Origin: UBA5072 sp963822145
Lineage (GTDB): Bacteria > Bacteroidota > Bacteroidia > Bacteroidales > UBA10428
NCBI GenBank assembly: GCA_963822145.1
Contig: CAWGGG010000001.1
Location: 434,001 to 498,000 of the forward strand
Length of the DNA: 64,000 bases
Reading direction: 5' to 3'
Shown: piece after piece, positions 1 to 7,776 of the stretch
Numbering within the stretch: the first letter of the stretch is position 1
How the letters are laid out: each line of letters opens with the position of its first letter
Notes under the pieces: model-generated
Database searches by the model: none
Told to the model about the DNA's origin: nothing
Seen by the model: only the letters and a program-made list of their open reading frames with translations
Program-made: the position numbers and the translations under genes

Positions 1-298
1 CGGCATTTCTCATGCACCCGGTCATCAGGTCCGGCGGATTAACAGGTTTTGCCCAGATACTTTCCGTTTTCCGGGGGTTGTTCAGTGTACTGATCACGGC
101 ATCGCAGCCGGCTGCGGCTTTCCTGACATCATCAAGATCAACCGGTGTTCCGGTAATGAGTACCAGCCGGTCTGATTTGACCGTTATTTTTCCAGGATCA
201 CGCACAAGAGCTTTAACATGATGGCCCTTTTCGAGTGCGTATGATAATACGTGCTGTCCGGTCCTTCCGGTGGCTCCCAACAATAAAACTGTTTTCAT
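1..298 (-). CDS. NAD(P)-binding (NmrA/SDR-like) protein, cut by window edge
   Basis: This is the first 99 codons of a gene that runs off the left edge. The product starts MKTVLLLGATGRTGQHVL, with the Gly-x-x-Gly-x-x-Gly turn of a Rossmann fold directly after the first beta strand. The segment CDAVISTLNNP follows around residue 70 and is the usual pattern of NmrA-like or atypical short-chain dehydrogenases that bind NAD(P)H. The catalytic part, if any, lies outside the window, so substrate and reaction cannot be named. The ATG at 296-298 is the only good start, because it begins the Rossmann strand. Confidence 0.75.
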   Translation of the reverse strand, partial: MKTVLLLGATGRTGQHVLSYALEKGHHVKALVRDPGKITVKSDRLVLITGTPVDLDDVRKAAAGCDAVISTLNNPRKTESIWAKPVNPPDLMTGCMRNA

Positions 299-350
299 AT
301 TTTCAATTATGCATCAATAACAATCAGAATCGGGAATAGTTTATAATAAG

Positions 351-430
351 GTCGTGCAGTCGTGCACTCATGCAGTCGTGCAGTCGTGCGGTCATGCAGT
401 CGTCCGGTCATGCAGTCGTGCGGTCGGGTG
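351..430. repeat. 8-bp tandem repeat, about 10 copies (unit GTCGTGCA)
   Basis: The stretch reads as ten consecutive 8-base units: GTCGTGCA, GTCGTGCA, CTCATGCA, GTCGTGCA, GTCGTGCG, GTCATGCA, GTCGTCCG, GTCATGCA, GTCGTGCG, GTCGGGTG. Variation is mostly at positions 4 and 8. It lies in the gap between the gene starting at 298 and the end of the gene at 525, and no ORF uses it. It is probably a slippage-prone intergenic minisatellite. Confidence 0.9.
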
Positions 431-443
431 ATCTAGAATTGAA

Positions 444-480
444 TTCACTATTCCACCGTTCCACTATTTCACTTTTCCCT
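444..480. repeat. TTCCACTA-type intergenic repeat, copy A
   Basis: This tract is built from loosely repeated 8-9 base units of the form TTCCACTA, TTCCACCG and TTTCACTT. Two other tracts of the same type, in the same orientation, lie at 43462-43497 and 45171-45203. Each sits at the 3' end of a leftward gene, here 44 bases beyond the stop at 525. Confidence 0.7.
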
Positions 481-524
481 TCAATAACAGCCTGTTACCC
501 CCGAATGCCAAACTGCAGGCTGTT

Positions 525-1763
525 CTAAGGTACATTTTGTTTTACTAAAATACTGGCATTCCGGATCACAGCAATTCTACCCTGTTCGGAATCGATGATC
601 TGCTGGATTTCGGATTCATTAACCTTGGTCACACCCAGCGTGGCGCATGCGGCCTCATCCAGGGAGGTCAGCATGTGAATATGAATACGCTTGGTTTTCA
701 GCATCATAGATAAAGCCGTACCGCCATTGCCTTCATAGTTTTTTTCGAGCAGGGCAAAGGCTGCTTCAAAACTTCCGGCCTCAAGGTATTTCATGAAATA
801 ATCCGATCCGATTCTATCCATGCATTCTGACAATACCACCAGGGTGCCTCCGTCTTTAACAAAAGCCGCTGCGTGGTGAATCGACTTATGTCCCTGGATG
901 AAATTGATATCCTTGGGATAGCCCCCGCCCGATGCAATCACAAGATCATACAATTCGCCTCCTGAGAACCGGTAATAGCTGTCATGGACCCTGCACGCCT
1001 CCAGGAAACCGTCGTAACTGTTCCCAACGAGCAACCTGCATACCCTTCCTTCAGCATTCATGATACCATGGATCGATATCTTCTCCGGCATATAGGTATC
1101 GATCTCCTCCAGGTCTTCGGCCAGCGGGTTGCCATTGAGATTACCGGGCTGACAGCCGGACGCAAGCGAACGCTTCTCCCTGTCGAGAAAAAGTCCGTGA
1201 TTTTGATAAATGGCCTTTCGGGAAGCCAGTCCGGGAAATAACAGCTTTCTCCCCCCTCCGTAGGCGGCAAAGTAATGATGGGAGATCGACCCAAAGGTGA
1301 TCAGCAGGGTGCTGCGGAGAATGTCCTGCCGCACGGTAACGGGCGTTCCTCGCCTGGTGGTGCCAACCCTGGTAAAAACGGAATCATTCTTGCAATCGTG
1401 GTGAACAAAACGATATTCCCTGTAAATCTCACCATAACTGCAGATGCTCTCATCTTCCGTCTGGCGGGGATGGGTGCCGTAAGCGATGTAAAAAGTGATG
1501 CCTTCTTTGCTGGCACCCTTTTGTAAAAGAATTTCAGTCAGCCAGGGGAGGTATTCCGGGTAACCGCATAAGCGGGTCTTATCGGAAACTACAATGGCCA
1601 CCCGGCTATATCGAGCTCCATCCGAGGGCAGATACTGCAGCAGCTGGTCATTAAAAGATCCCTGGGATATTTGGTATTCCGGCTCCTTGAATTCAGGCAA
1701 TACTGCTGTGGAGGGCAGGGAAAATGAGATCTGTCTTCTGCCGTACTTGAGCTGAATGATCAT
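525..1763 (-). CDS. LarA-like lactate racemase family protein (DUF2088)
   Basis: The product belongs to the LarA family, whose best-known member interconverts D- and L-lactate with a nickel-pincer nucleotide. Counting from the ATG at 1763, the family motifs are SDKTR (about 60-64), GTHPRQT (from 96), SHHYFAAYGGGRK (161-173, with the His and Lys that meet the cofactor) and a C-terminal half with GGGYPKDINFIQGHKS. Length is about 412 residues, normal for the family. A longer reading frame reaches 1808, but a promoter (TTG, 20 bases, TATCTTTG) lies between 1808 and 1763, so the ATG at 1763 is the better start. No larB, larC or larE is in the window. The substrate may be another 2-hydroxy acid, since many LarA homologues are not lactate racemases. 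Confidence 0.85.
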   Translation of the reverse strand: MIIQLKYGRRQISFSLPSTAVLPEFKEPEYQISQGSFNDQLLQYLPSDGARYSRVAIVVSDKTRLCGYPEYLPWLTEILLQKGASKEGITFYIAYGTHPRQTEDESICSYGEIYREYRFVHHDCKNDSVFTRVGTTRRGTPVTVRQDILRSTLLITFGSISHHYFAAYGGGRKLLFPGLASRKAIYQNHGLFLDREKRSLASGCQPGNLNGNPLAEDLEEIDTYMPEKISIHGIMNAEGRVCRLLVGNSYDGFLEACRVHDSYYRFSGGELYDLVIASGGGYPKDINFIQGHKSIHHAAAFVKDGGTLVVLSECMDRIGSDYFMKYLEAGSFEAAFALLEKNYEGNGGTALSMMLKTKRIHIHMLTSLDEAACATLGVTKVNESEIQQIIDSEQGRIAVIRNASILVKQNVP

Positions 1764-1777
1764 AAGGTTGGTTTTGA

Positions 1778-1808
1778 CAAAGATAATAAAAGTTATAGGT
1801 TGTGGCAA
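1778..1808 (-). promoter_or_regulatory. Bacteroidota-type promoter of the larA-like gene
   Basis: On the minus strand, TTG (1808-1806) is followed after 20 bases by TATCTTTG (1785-1778), a match to the TAnnTTTG -7 element. Transcription would begin near 1771, leaving a leader of only about 8 bases before the ATG at 1763. This placement rules out the upstream in-frame start at 1808. Confidence 0.65.
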
Positions 1809-1874
1809 TCAGCCATTTGACCCCTGCTTCCCATTTTACCATGGAATAATCCTGTGCCTGCAACGCACCCAAAA

Positions 1875-1903
1875 TTGCCTTTAAAAGTTATAAATTATCT
1901 TTA
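1875..1903 (+). promoter_or_regulatory. Candidate promoter of the membrane AraC regulator
   Basis: TTG (1875-1877) and TATCTTTA (1896-1903) are 18 bases apart, one mismatch from the Bacteroidota consensus. The start of transcription would be near 1910. This makes the TTG codon at 1909 an unlikely translation start and favours the GTG at 1939. Confidence 0.5.
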
Positions 1904-1938
1904 TAAATTTGATTGAGATATTGATAATATTTTTCCCT

Positions 1939-3090
1939 GTGAAGATCGAACCCAATATTAATCTTTTCGCCTTCCTGATATTTCTTGGAGTCATACAAGG
2001 CCTGATCCTTTCCTACTTCTTCCTGAACAAGAAAAATAGGGTTTACCAGGCCAACATTTTCATCGGATTGTTAATGCTGGCATTTTCACTTATTTCCCTG
2101 GATATCTTCCTCTGCTATACCGGATACATGGCCAGGCTCCCCTGGCTTGACAATTACAGTGAAAGTTTTATATTTGCTGTGGGACCCTTATTTTATTTAT
2201 ATGTTAAGGCCAGCCTGAAATTAAAGGTTCAAACTCGACAGATCCTGCATCTCCTGCCTTTTGTTTTCTATACATTTTATAATCTGCTGTATATTGTTCA
2301 GCCAACTGCGTATAAATATGGCGCTTATGTTGATGCATACTATCCTGAACTGAATATTGAAAGAGCATCTGCCAGGTTCAATTGTGATCCGCTGTATCTG
2401 AGGGAATATCTTCCTATAATTGTAATAGTTTTTCTGCTTATCTATATAGTGCTTCCCTTTCTGAGTGTGGTTAAGGCTTTCAGAAGCGAGGATGTTTCTT
2501 TGTTGAGCAGGCGATACAAGAACCTGAGCTGGTTGCGGAATTTTACCCTTTTCCTTTTCTTGTTGTTATTGATTAATATTCTTGTGAAGCTTACTTTTGG
2601 CCCGGATATCGGTGATTACCTGGTTTCGTCATTGATTGCAATTCTTATTTATGGTACCAGTGCCCATGTGATCCGGTCTTCGGCTTTTTTTACCGAACAC
2701 CTGGGTAATAGCGCAACCACCGCTAAAAAATATGCCAAATCTTCGCTGAGCGAAGAAGATAAGATTGAAATCCTCAGGAAACTGACTGAAGGCATGGAAC
2801 ATGAGAAATATTACCGGAATAACCTGGTTTCACAATTCCAGGTCTCGAAGAAACTGCTTATCCCCGCCCATCATATATCCCAGGTGATCAATGAAAAGCT
2901 GAACCAGTCATTCTTTGAGTTTATTGCTATGTACCGGATCAAGGATGCTGAACAAATGCTGTCCAATCGAGATTACGCTCATCTGACTATCGAAGACATC
3001 GCCGATGCTGTCGGGTATAATTCAAAATCAGCTTTTAACAAGACATTTAAAAAAATTACCGGCAAAACTCCTTCTGAGTACAGGGCATGA
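1939..3090 (+). CDS. Membrane-anchored AraC-family transcription regulator
   Basis: The protein has two parts. The first 240 or so residues form about seven hydrophobic helices, beginning with NLFAFLIFLGVIQGLILS. The last 100 residues are an AraC-type double helix-turn-helix, ending in DIADAVGYNSKSAFNKTFKK and TGKTPSEYRA. It is therefore probably an inner-membrane sensor that binds DNA directly, a layout common in Bacteroidota. No ATG lies near the 5' end: TTG at 1909 and GTG at 1939 are in frame, and GTG gives a normal leader after the promoter at 1875-1903. The tandem palindromic site at 3148-3189 lies just downstream and is a likely target. The signal it senses is unknown. Confidence 0.85.
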   Translation: MKIEPNINLFAFLIFLGVIQGLILSYFFLNKKNRVYQANIFIGLLMLAFSLISLDIFLCYTGYMARLPWLDNYSESFIFAVGPLFYLYVKASLKLKVQTRQILHLLPFVFYTFYNLLYIVQPTAYKYGAYVDAYYPELNIERASARFNCDPLYLREYLPIIVIVFLLIYIVLPFLSVVKAFRSEDVSLLSRRYKNLSWLRNFTLFLFLLLLINILVKLTFGPDIGDYLVSSLIAILIYGTSAHVIRSSAFFTEHLGNSATTAKKYAKSSLSEEDKIEILRKLTEGMEHEKYYRNNLVSQFQVSKKLLIPAHHISQVINEKLNQSFFEFIAMYRIKDAEQMLSNRDYAHLTIEDIADAVGYNSKSAFNKTFKKITGKTPSEYRA

Positions 3091-3147
3091 ATCGTCTTTC
3101 ATGAATTATTCTATCTTGCTGTTGGTCAATAATTAACAAATCTACTT

Positions 3148-3189
3148 TTGTGCGCGCTTATAAGCGGATTGTGCGCGCTTATGAGTGAA
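3148..3189 (+). promoter_or_regulatory. Tandem 21-bp palindromic operator candidate
   Basis: Two adjacent 21-bp direct repeats (3148-3168 and 3169-3189) match at 18 of 21 positions. The first contains the perfect palindrome CGCTTATAAGCG (3155-3166) and the second the degenerate CGCTTATGAGTG (3176-3187). Their centres are 21 bp apart, two helical turns. The pair ends 3 bases before the TTTG element of the next promoter, about -81 to -40 from its expected start, the usual place for an AraC-type activator. The adjacent AraC gene is the likely binder (inference). Confidence 0.6.
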
Positions 3190-3192
3190 TTG

Positions 3193-3222
3193 TTTGAATT
3201 ACAACATCATAGCGTAAGTTTG
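3193..3222 (+). promoter_or_regulatory. Promoter of the outer-membrane barrel gene
   Basis: TTTG (3193-3196) and TAAGTTTG (3215-3222) are 18 bases apart, a full match to the Bacteroidota pattern. Transcription should begin near 3229, so the gene must start at the ATG at 3258 and not at the earlier in-frame ATG at 3225. Confidence 0.7.
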
Positions 3223-3257
3223 GTGTGAATTTCATGTTTAACCTAAACTTATATACT

Positions 3258-3887
3258 ATGAAAACACTTGATTTATCCAGAGGCAGAACCTTCAAATCAC
3301 ACCTTGCTGATATAATGGTTCTATTAATTGTATGCACCGCACCTGGCATTGGACAGGAAACCAAAACCCTGTTTAAAAGTGATTTAAAAATCGGTTTTAT
3401 ATGGGGTATCGAACTGAAAACATCTTCCATCCAGCAACAACCGGCTACCCAATATGGCATGTACGCCGGGGCCCTGTTTAATCATGCAATCATGATTGGA
3501 GCCGTAGGAGCTGCTAATGTCACTCATCCCCATGTTAATTACGGCTATACAGCCTTGATGGTTCAATACACGTATAAGCCAGCGAACATGGTTCACCTGA
3601 ATGGCCATCTGATCTTCGGGAGTGGCTCCACCAAGGATTATGAAAATGAAAAATCAAATGTGCTGGACAATTTTGGAAATGTCACCGGCGCCAGGTTTAA
3701 TATTGTTGAACCGGGCATTAATGGCGAGATAAACCTGGGTGTCAAAACAAGACTTGTTTTGGGTGTTGCGTACCGTTATGTTTACGGTATTGATCAATAC
3801 AGTGAGTACACTTCCAGATCGCATGTATCGGATGGTGATCTTTCGGGCTTTAACTTCACAGCAGGTATAAAATTTGGTTTATATTGA
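3258..3887 (+). CDS. Predicted outer-membrane beta-barrel protein, unknown role
   Basis: The 209-residue product has an N-terminal hydrophobic stretch (ADIMVLLIVCTAPGIGQ) that looks like a signal peptide. It is followed by alternating polar and apolar strands and ends in Gly-Leu-Tyr, an aromatic C-terminus typical of outer-membrane barrels. Segments such as GYTALMVQYTY, RLVLGVAYRYVYG and SGFNFTAGIKFGLY are barrel-like hairpins. I do not recognise a specific family. It stands alone between a promoter with a tandem operator and a strong terminator, so it is a single-gene unit, probably controlled by the AraC regulator upstream. Confidence 0.7.
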   Translation: MKTLDLSRGRTFKSHLADIMVLLIVCTAPGIGQETKTLFKSDLKIGFIWGIELKTSSIQQQPATQYGMYAGALFNHAIMIGAVGAANVTHPHVNYGYTALMVQYTYKPANMVHLNGHLIFGSGSTKDYENEKSNVLDNFGNVTGARFNIVEPGINGEINLGVKTRLVLGVAYRYVYGIDQYSEYTSRSHVSDGDLSGFNFTAGIKFGLY

Positions 3888-3892
3888 ATACC

Positions 3893-3933
3893 AAAAAGCC
3901 GGCGCCTCATCACCCAGGGGCCGGCTTTTTTTT
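3893..3933 (+). terminator. Rho-independent terminator after the barrel gene
   Basis: AAAAAGCCGGC at 3893-3903 pairs with GCCGGCTTTTT at 3920-3930 around a 16-base loop, and the T tract runs on to 3933. It begins 5 bases after the stop codon at 3887. The A tract on the left arm could let it work in both directions. Confidence 0.85.
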
Positions 3934-3962
3934 CACAATATCAGGCATCAGTGAAGTGAGAT

Positions 3963-4616
3963 ATGACACACATCCTATTCTATATAATTCCGAGTAATGG
4001 CATTTTCCTGTCATTTTTCTTTCTGGCCCGGTCAGAGCGTCCTCCCGGCTGTAATTTCCTCCTGGGATCAATGCTCCTTGCCTTATCCTGCATTTCCGCA
4101 CAGCAATACTTCCTATCACTGACCGAGAATCCCGCCCAACCTCTTGCTCCGCATTATATCCTGAATGAATTGTTGATCAGTCCGTTCCTTTTTCTATACA
4201 CCTTTACCTTTCTTCATCCATCAACAAAAATTAAAATATGGCTTCACATACTTTTTATTATGACTAACCTGCCATTGCTGTTTTGGGTTAACCGGAGCAA
4301 TTCCCTGATAATATACTTTTTTATCAACGCATTTATTCTGATGAATGGCATGTACCTGTTTGCCTCGATTTTTACGATCCTGGATTCATTTAAGGGGAAA
4401 TCCGCTGAACCAGGACAATTTCCTGCCTCGGCATACAAATGGATTTACCTCCTCAATCTGATGGTGATCGGTGCTTCTTTTTTCAGCATCATGTGGTATG
4501 CGATGTGTCCGGCCAGAATGACTTGTCTTGCTCAGTTTGCCAAAGGTCTGGTAATATATCTCACTTATATTAAAATACTTGATAAGGCAGTGTTTAACGG
4601 ATTTCCTCATCCTTAA
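3963..4616 (+). CDS. Orphan seven-helix membrane protein (AraC-sensor-like, no HTH)
   Basis: The 217 residues are almost entirely hydrophobic and form about seven helices with the same order and lengths as the membrane half of the AraC regulator at 1939-3090. Examples are an N-terminal GIFLSFFFLA helix and a final LAQFAKGLVIYLTYIKIL helix. The protein stops just after the last helix, where the regulator would continue into its DNA-binding domain. It may be a truncated paralogue or a deliberate sensor-only protein. Its end overlaps the convergent asparaginase gene by 23 bases, and no HTH coding sequence remains downstream in any frame. Confidence 0.6.
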   Translation: MTHILFYIIPSNGIFLSFFFLARSERPPGCNFLLGSMLLALSCISAQQYFLSLTENPAQPLAPHYILNELLISPFLFLYTFTFLHPSTKIKIWLHILFIMTNLPLLFWVNRSNSLIIYFFINAFILMNGMYLFASIFTILDSFKGKSAEPGQFPASAYKWIYLLNLMVIGASFFSIMWYAMCPARMTCLAQFAKGLVIYLTYIKILDKAVFNGFPHP

Positions 4617-5616
4617 ACAAATATATGCCCTCGTTCCCGTCAGCCTTGGCGAAGCCGCGAAACATGCCGACTGAATTAAAGGATATCGCAACATGGCCAT
4701 CATGGTCAACGCCAATGATACCCCCCGTACCACCGGCATGCACCAGTTTATCCTGTACAACCAGGTCAGCTGCCTGTTGAAGCGTCAGTCCCTTGTACTC
4801 CATCAGCGCCGAAATATCGTGGGCCACGGTATATCGTATGAAATACTCTCCATGACCTGTGGCAGAAATGGCGCAGGTGGCATTGTTGGCGTAAGTGCCC
4901 GCGCCAATGATGGGGGTATCTCCGATCCGGTTATAGCGCTTGTTATCCATGCCGCCTGTGGAAGTGCCAGCCGCCAGGTTGCCGTTCCTGTCCAGTGCAC
5001 AGCAACCTACTGTTCCTTTATTTTCTTTTTTCAATATTTCTTTCAGGTCATTCCACCGCCGCCGGGTAAAGAAATAGTCCGGAGATACTATATCAAGCCC
5101 CTGCTCACGGGCGAATTCCGACGCTCCTGCCCCTGTAAGCATTACATGTGGTGAATTCGTCATAACCGTTCTTGCAGCGGTTATGGGGTTTTTGATATCG
5201 GTAACCGCAGCTACCGCTCCAGCTGCCAGGTTGGAACCATCCATGATGGCAGCGTCCAGCTCGTTCCTCCCTTCGTGGGTGAACACTGCGCCCCTGCCCG
5301 CATTAAAAAGGGAATCATCTTCCATAATCCTGATGGTCTGCTCCACGGCATCGAGCGCACTGCCCCCCTCCTGAAGGATCTTTTTGCCAGTATGAAGGGC
5401 CCGGACCAGCGCGGCCCGGTATTGCCTTTCCAGATCGGGTTGCATAATACCGGGTGCCAGGGTGCCTGTTCCACCGTGAATCACAATGGCCCAGTTCTGA
5501 CCGGTTGCCGTTGCTACTTTTTGTTGTTCAGCTTCTGTTTTATTTCGCGGATTATTGCAGGAGAGACTCCCAATAACCACAAAAAACAGTATAAAACTCA
5601 TGGACCTTGGTTTCAT
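4594..5616 (-). CDS. Isoaspartyl peptidase / L-asparaginase (Ntn-hydrolase), lipoprotein
   Basis: This is a type-2 (plant-type) asparaginase of about 340 residues that would hydrolyse asparagine or isoaspartyl dipeptides after self-cleavage. Visible motifs are AIVIHGGTG near the N-terminus, NAGRGAVF, ELDAAIMDG, and the autocleavage site KGTVGCCALD, whose Thr (about residue 202) becomes the nucleophile. GNLAAGTSTGGM and SATGHGE form the substrate site. The N-terminus MKPRSMSFILFFVVIGSLSC is a lipoprotein signal, so it probably works in the periplasm. A TTG start at 5652 would overlap the previous gene; the ATG at 5616 begins the signal peptide. It is the last gene of a leftward set with the DUF4440 and GH32 genes. 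Confidence 0.9.
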   Translation of the reverse strand: MKPRSMSFILFFVVIGSLSCNNPRNKTEAEQQKVATATGQNWAIVIHGGTGTLAPGIMQPDLERQYRAALVRALHTGKKILQEGGSALDAVEQTIRIMEDDSLFNAGRGAVFTHEGRNELDAAIMDGSNLAAGAVAAVTDIKNPITAARTVMTNSPHVMLTGAGASEFAREQGLDIVSPDYFFTRRRWNDLKEILKKENKGTVGCCALDRNGNLAAGTSTGGMDNKRYNRIGDTPIIGAGTYANNATCAISATGHGEYFIRYTVAHDISALMEYKGLTLQQAADLVVQDKLVHAGGTGGIIGVDHDGHVAISFNSVGMFRGFAKADGNEGIYLFKDEEIR

Positions 5617-5642
5617 GATGAGCAGGATTATGTATATGAAGA

Positions 5643-6080
5643 TTAGTCCCAAACATATTTCCAGCTGTTATCGGACTGCTTCTTCCACACAGTATGAAAG
5701 ATTCCTTTATATTCAACCACAGCACCGGCTTCATCCTTCATTTTCCAGACATATTTGCCGTAAGTATATCCCATTGTCCCGCAATCTGATACAGCAACAA
5801 AATCCGGAGTCCAGTTTACCGTAGCATTTTTATCGGTACTTTTCTCATAATAGGCCCTGATATTTTCCTTACCTGAAATAAGCGAATCATTTCCTCTGCT
5901 GATCACAGCATTTTCATCTGCAAAAAAGTAAAAAGCTTCTGCTATGCCCTTTTCTGAAGCCATCTTTTCAAAAGCCTTCTCCGTCTGGAAGATTTCGTTT
6001 TTGATCTCTTCCCTGTTCCGGGGTTGCCGGCAGGAAGCTGCCATGAGCATACCGGCAAAAATAAGTATATAAGTTTTCAT
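5643..6080 (-). CDS. DUF4440 / SnoaL-like (NTF2 fold) lipoprotein
   Basis: The 145-residue product has a lipoprotein leader (MKTYILIFAGMLMAASC) and then an NTF2-like domain of the DUF4440 kind. Characteristic parts are TEKAFEKMASEKGIAEAFY, FADENAVISRGND, a conserved central PDFVAVSDCGTMGYTYGKY, and a C-terminal WKKQSDNSWKYVWD. Such proteins bind small molecules or act as simple isomerases, and the ligand here is unknown. The start at 6080 gives the lipobox at the right distance; longer in-frame starts at 6101 and 6140 overlap or abut the GH32 gene. It lies 17 bases after the GH32 stop, so it is probably co-transcribed with it. Confidence 0.8.
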   Translation of the reverse strand: MKTYILIFAGMLMAASCRQPRNREEIKNEIFQTEKAFEKMASEKGIAEAFYFFADENAVISRGNDSLISGKENIRAYYEKSTDKNATVNWTPDFVAVSDCGTMGYTYGKYVWKMKDEAGAVVEYKGIFHTVWKKQSDNSWKYVWD

Positions 6081-6097
6081 AGGATGGTTCTGGTGTT

Positions 6098-7633
6098 TCA
6101 TTTTTTCTGCCAGATGGAATTCAACTCGTACAGGGTACACGGCTGCCAGTTCACAGTCCCGTTTTTCTGAAAAAACGACAGCCGGTCATACTTCTCAGTG
6201 GGGAAGAAGATTTCGGTCATGACAATACTACCCTGGTCAGCAAATAGTTCTGCCGAGGCTACATCAAGAAATACATGCAACTTCAAAATACTGTCCCCTG
6301 AAATTCTGGGTGCAACATGCACTCCCGGGAACTTTCCGGAGAAGGATGTGTTCCCCGATTGCCTCCTGTCGATATAAAACTGATGACGCTGCCTGTTGTA
6401 ACCCAGAACCACTTTTTCCTGCAGCCTGTTGGAAAAGACGATTCCGAAATCATCAGCCGATGTGCCGGATAAATCGGCTTCCAGGATGACCTCATTCAAT
6501 CCGGATATGCTATAGGTGCTGTCTGTTGCCACCTGCAGCAATCTTTCCGTTTCACGGATGGTACTCAACTCGTGCACGGGATTCGAGAATAACCGCATAC
6601 CGTTGGCAGTGGCTTTAAGCTCCATGGTTCTGGGGAGGGTTGATGCACTCCGCCAGTTGATGGTGGGTACCTGGGTTGCATAATCCCAGTTGCTCATCCA
6701 GCCGATAAGGATTCGGCGGCCGTCTTCTTTCGGAATATCTGACCAGGTTACTCCCGCATAGTTATCCGGACCATAGTCCAGCCAGAGGACGGTATCGTCA
6801 GGATGATCACTGATAAAAGTCGAGCCGTCAAAATTCCCTGTAAAATACTGTGTTCCGGAACCACCATTAGGTCCTCCCGGATTCATGTTCACCAGGAGCA
6901 CCCATTTTTCCTGGTCACCGGCTTTCATGGGAAACAGATCGGGGCATTCCCATACGCCACCGTGTGCGCCGGCATCGGCTCCAAAATCGCTCTGGAATTC
7001 CCAATTCCTGAGGTCGGAAGAACTATAAAATTTTACTTTTTGTCCGGCGGCCAGCACCAGGATCCATTTTTGGGATGACTCATCCCATATTACCTTGGGA
7101 TCGCGGAAATCTTTCTCCCCTGGATTCTGAATCACCGGATTATGCAAATATTTTTTGAAAGTCCTTCCCCGGTCATTGCTGTAGGCGATGCTCTGGGTCT
7201 GAAAATCACTCCGCCCCATTTTGGCAAGGGTTTCGGAATGCTGTGTAAATATGGCAACCAACGGAGGATCCTGCCCGGTCTGCAATCCCGAAGCATTTTT
7301 CCAGTCGATAACAGCGCTACCGGAAAAGATATAACCGAGGGAATCAGGATACAAGGCAACGGGCAAATGCTGCCAGTGCACCAGGTCTTTGCTAACAGCA
7401 TGTCCCCAGTGCATCGGTCCCCACACATTGCTGTCGGGATAATACTGGTAAAACAGATGGTACTCGCCCCCGTAATATACCATCCCGTTGGGATCGTTCA
7501 TCCATTGCTGCGGGGGAGAAAAGTGAAACTGCGGCCTGTGCTGTTCCCCGAAAGGCACCTCCCGTTTACAGGCCGGCAAAAACAACAGGGGGAGGATTAA
7601 AGAAAAGATTAAAAATCTTATTATGTTTTTCAT
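6098..7633 (-). CDS. GH32 fructan hydrolase (levanase/inulinase type) lipoprotein
   Basis: The product is a glycoside hydrolase of family 32, which cleaves beta-fructosyl bonds in levan, inulin or sucrose. The catalytic signatures are present: WMNDPNG near residue 45 (Asp nucleophile), FRDPKVIW in the middle (transition-state Asp), and WECPDLFPM (Glu acid/base). A C-terminal beta-sandwich follows, as is normal at about 511 residues. MKNIIRFLIFSLILPLLFLPAC is a lipoprotein signal, so it acts at the cell envelope. The ATG at 7633 begins this signal; the longer frame to 7702 does not. No SusC/SusD pair or fructokinase is nearby, so it is not in a full fructan utilisation locus here. Confidence 0.92.
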   Translation of the reverse strand: MKNIIRFLIFSLILPLLFLPACKREVPFGEQHRPQFHFSPPQQWMNDPNGMVYYGGEYHLFYQYYPDSNVWGPMHWGHAVSKDLVHWQHLPVALYPDSLGYIFSGSAVIDWKNASGLQTGQDPPLVAIFTQHSETLAKMGRSDFQTQSIAYSNDRGRTFKKYLHNPVIQNPGEKDFRDPKVIWDESSQKWILVLAAGQKVKFYSSSDLRNWEFQSDFGADAGAHGGVWECPDLFPMKAGDQEKWVLLVNMNPGGPNGGSGTQYFTGNFDGSTFISDHPDDTVLWLDYGPDNYAGVTWSDIPKEDGRRILIGWMSNWDYATQVPTINWRSASTLPRTMELKATANGMRLFSNPVHELSTIRETERLLQVATDSTYSISGLNEVILEADLSGTSADDFGIVFSNRLQEKVVLGYNRQRHQFYIDRRQSGNTSFSGKFPGVHVAPRISGDSILKLHVFLDVASAELFADQGSIVMTEIFFPTEKYDRLSFFQKNGTVNWQPCTLYELNSIWQKK

Positions 7634-7762
7634 GGTTAATGAATTAAGCCTTTCATGAAAGGAACCAAAAAGGATATTGACTTCATCACTTAAAAATAGC
7701 AATTATTCATTTCTTCTTCATAAAAACATTTTTCAGAATCATCCTTACTGATTTTCTTGTGC

Positions 7763-7770
7763 TAATTTTG
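7763..7770 (+). promoter_or_regulatory. Candidate -7 element in front of uvrD
   Basis: TAATTTTG matches the TAnnTTTG element. It ends 6 bases before the ATG at 7777, so transcription would begin at or next to the start codon and the message may be leaderless. No clear TTG lies at the expected upstream distance, so the call is tentative. Confidence 0.4.
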
Positions 7771-7776
7771 ACCCCG

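Noticed and set aside
12..221. Open frame of 69 codons on the plus strand
   Set aside because: It lies opposite the NAD(P)-binding gene, has no motif, and only reflects the codon bias of the minus-strand gene.
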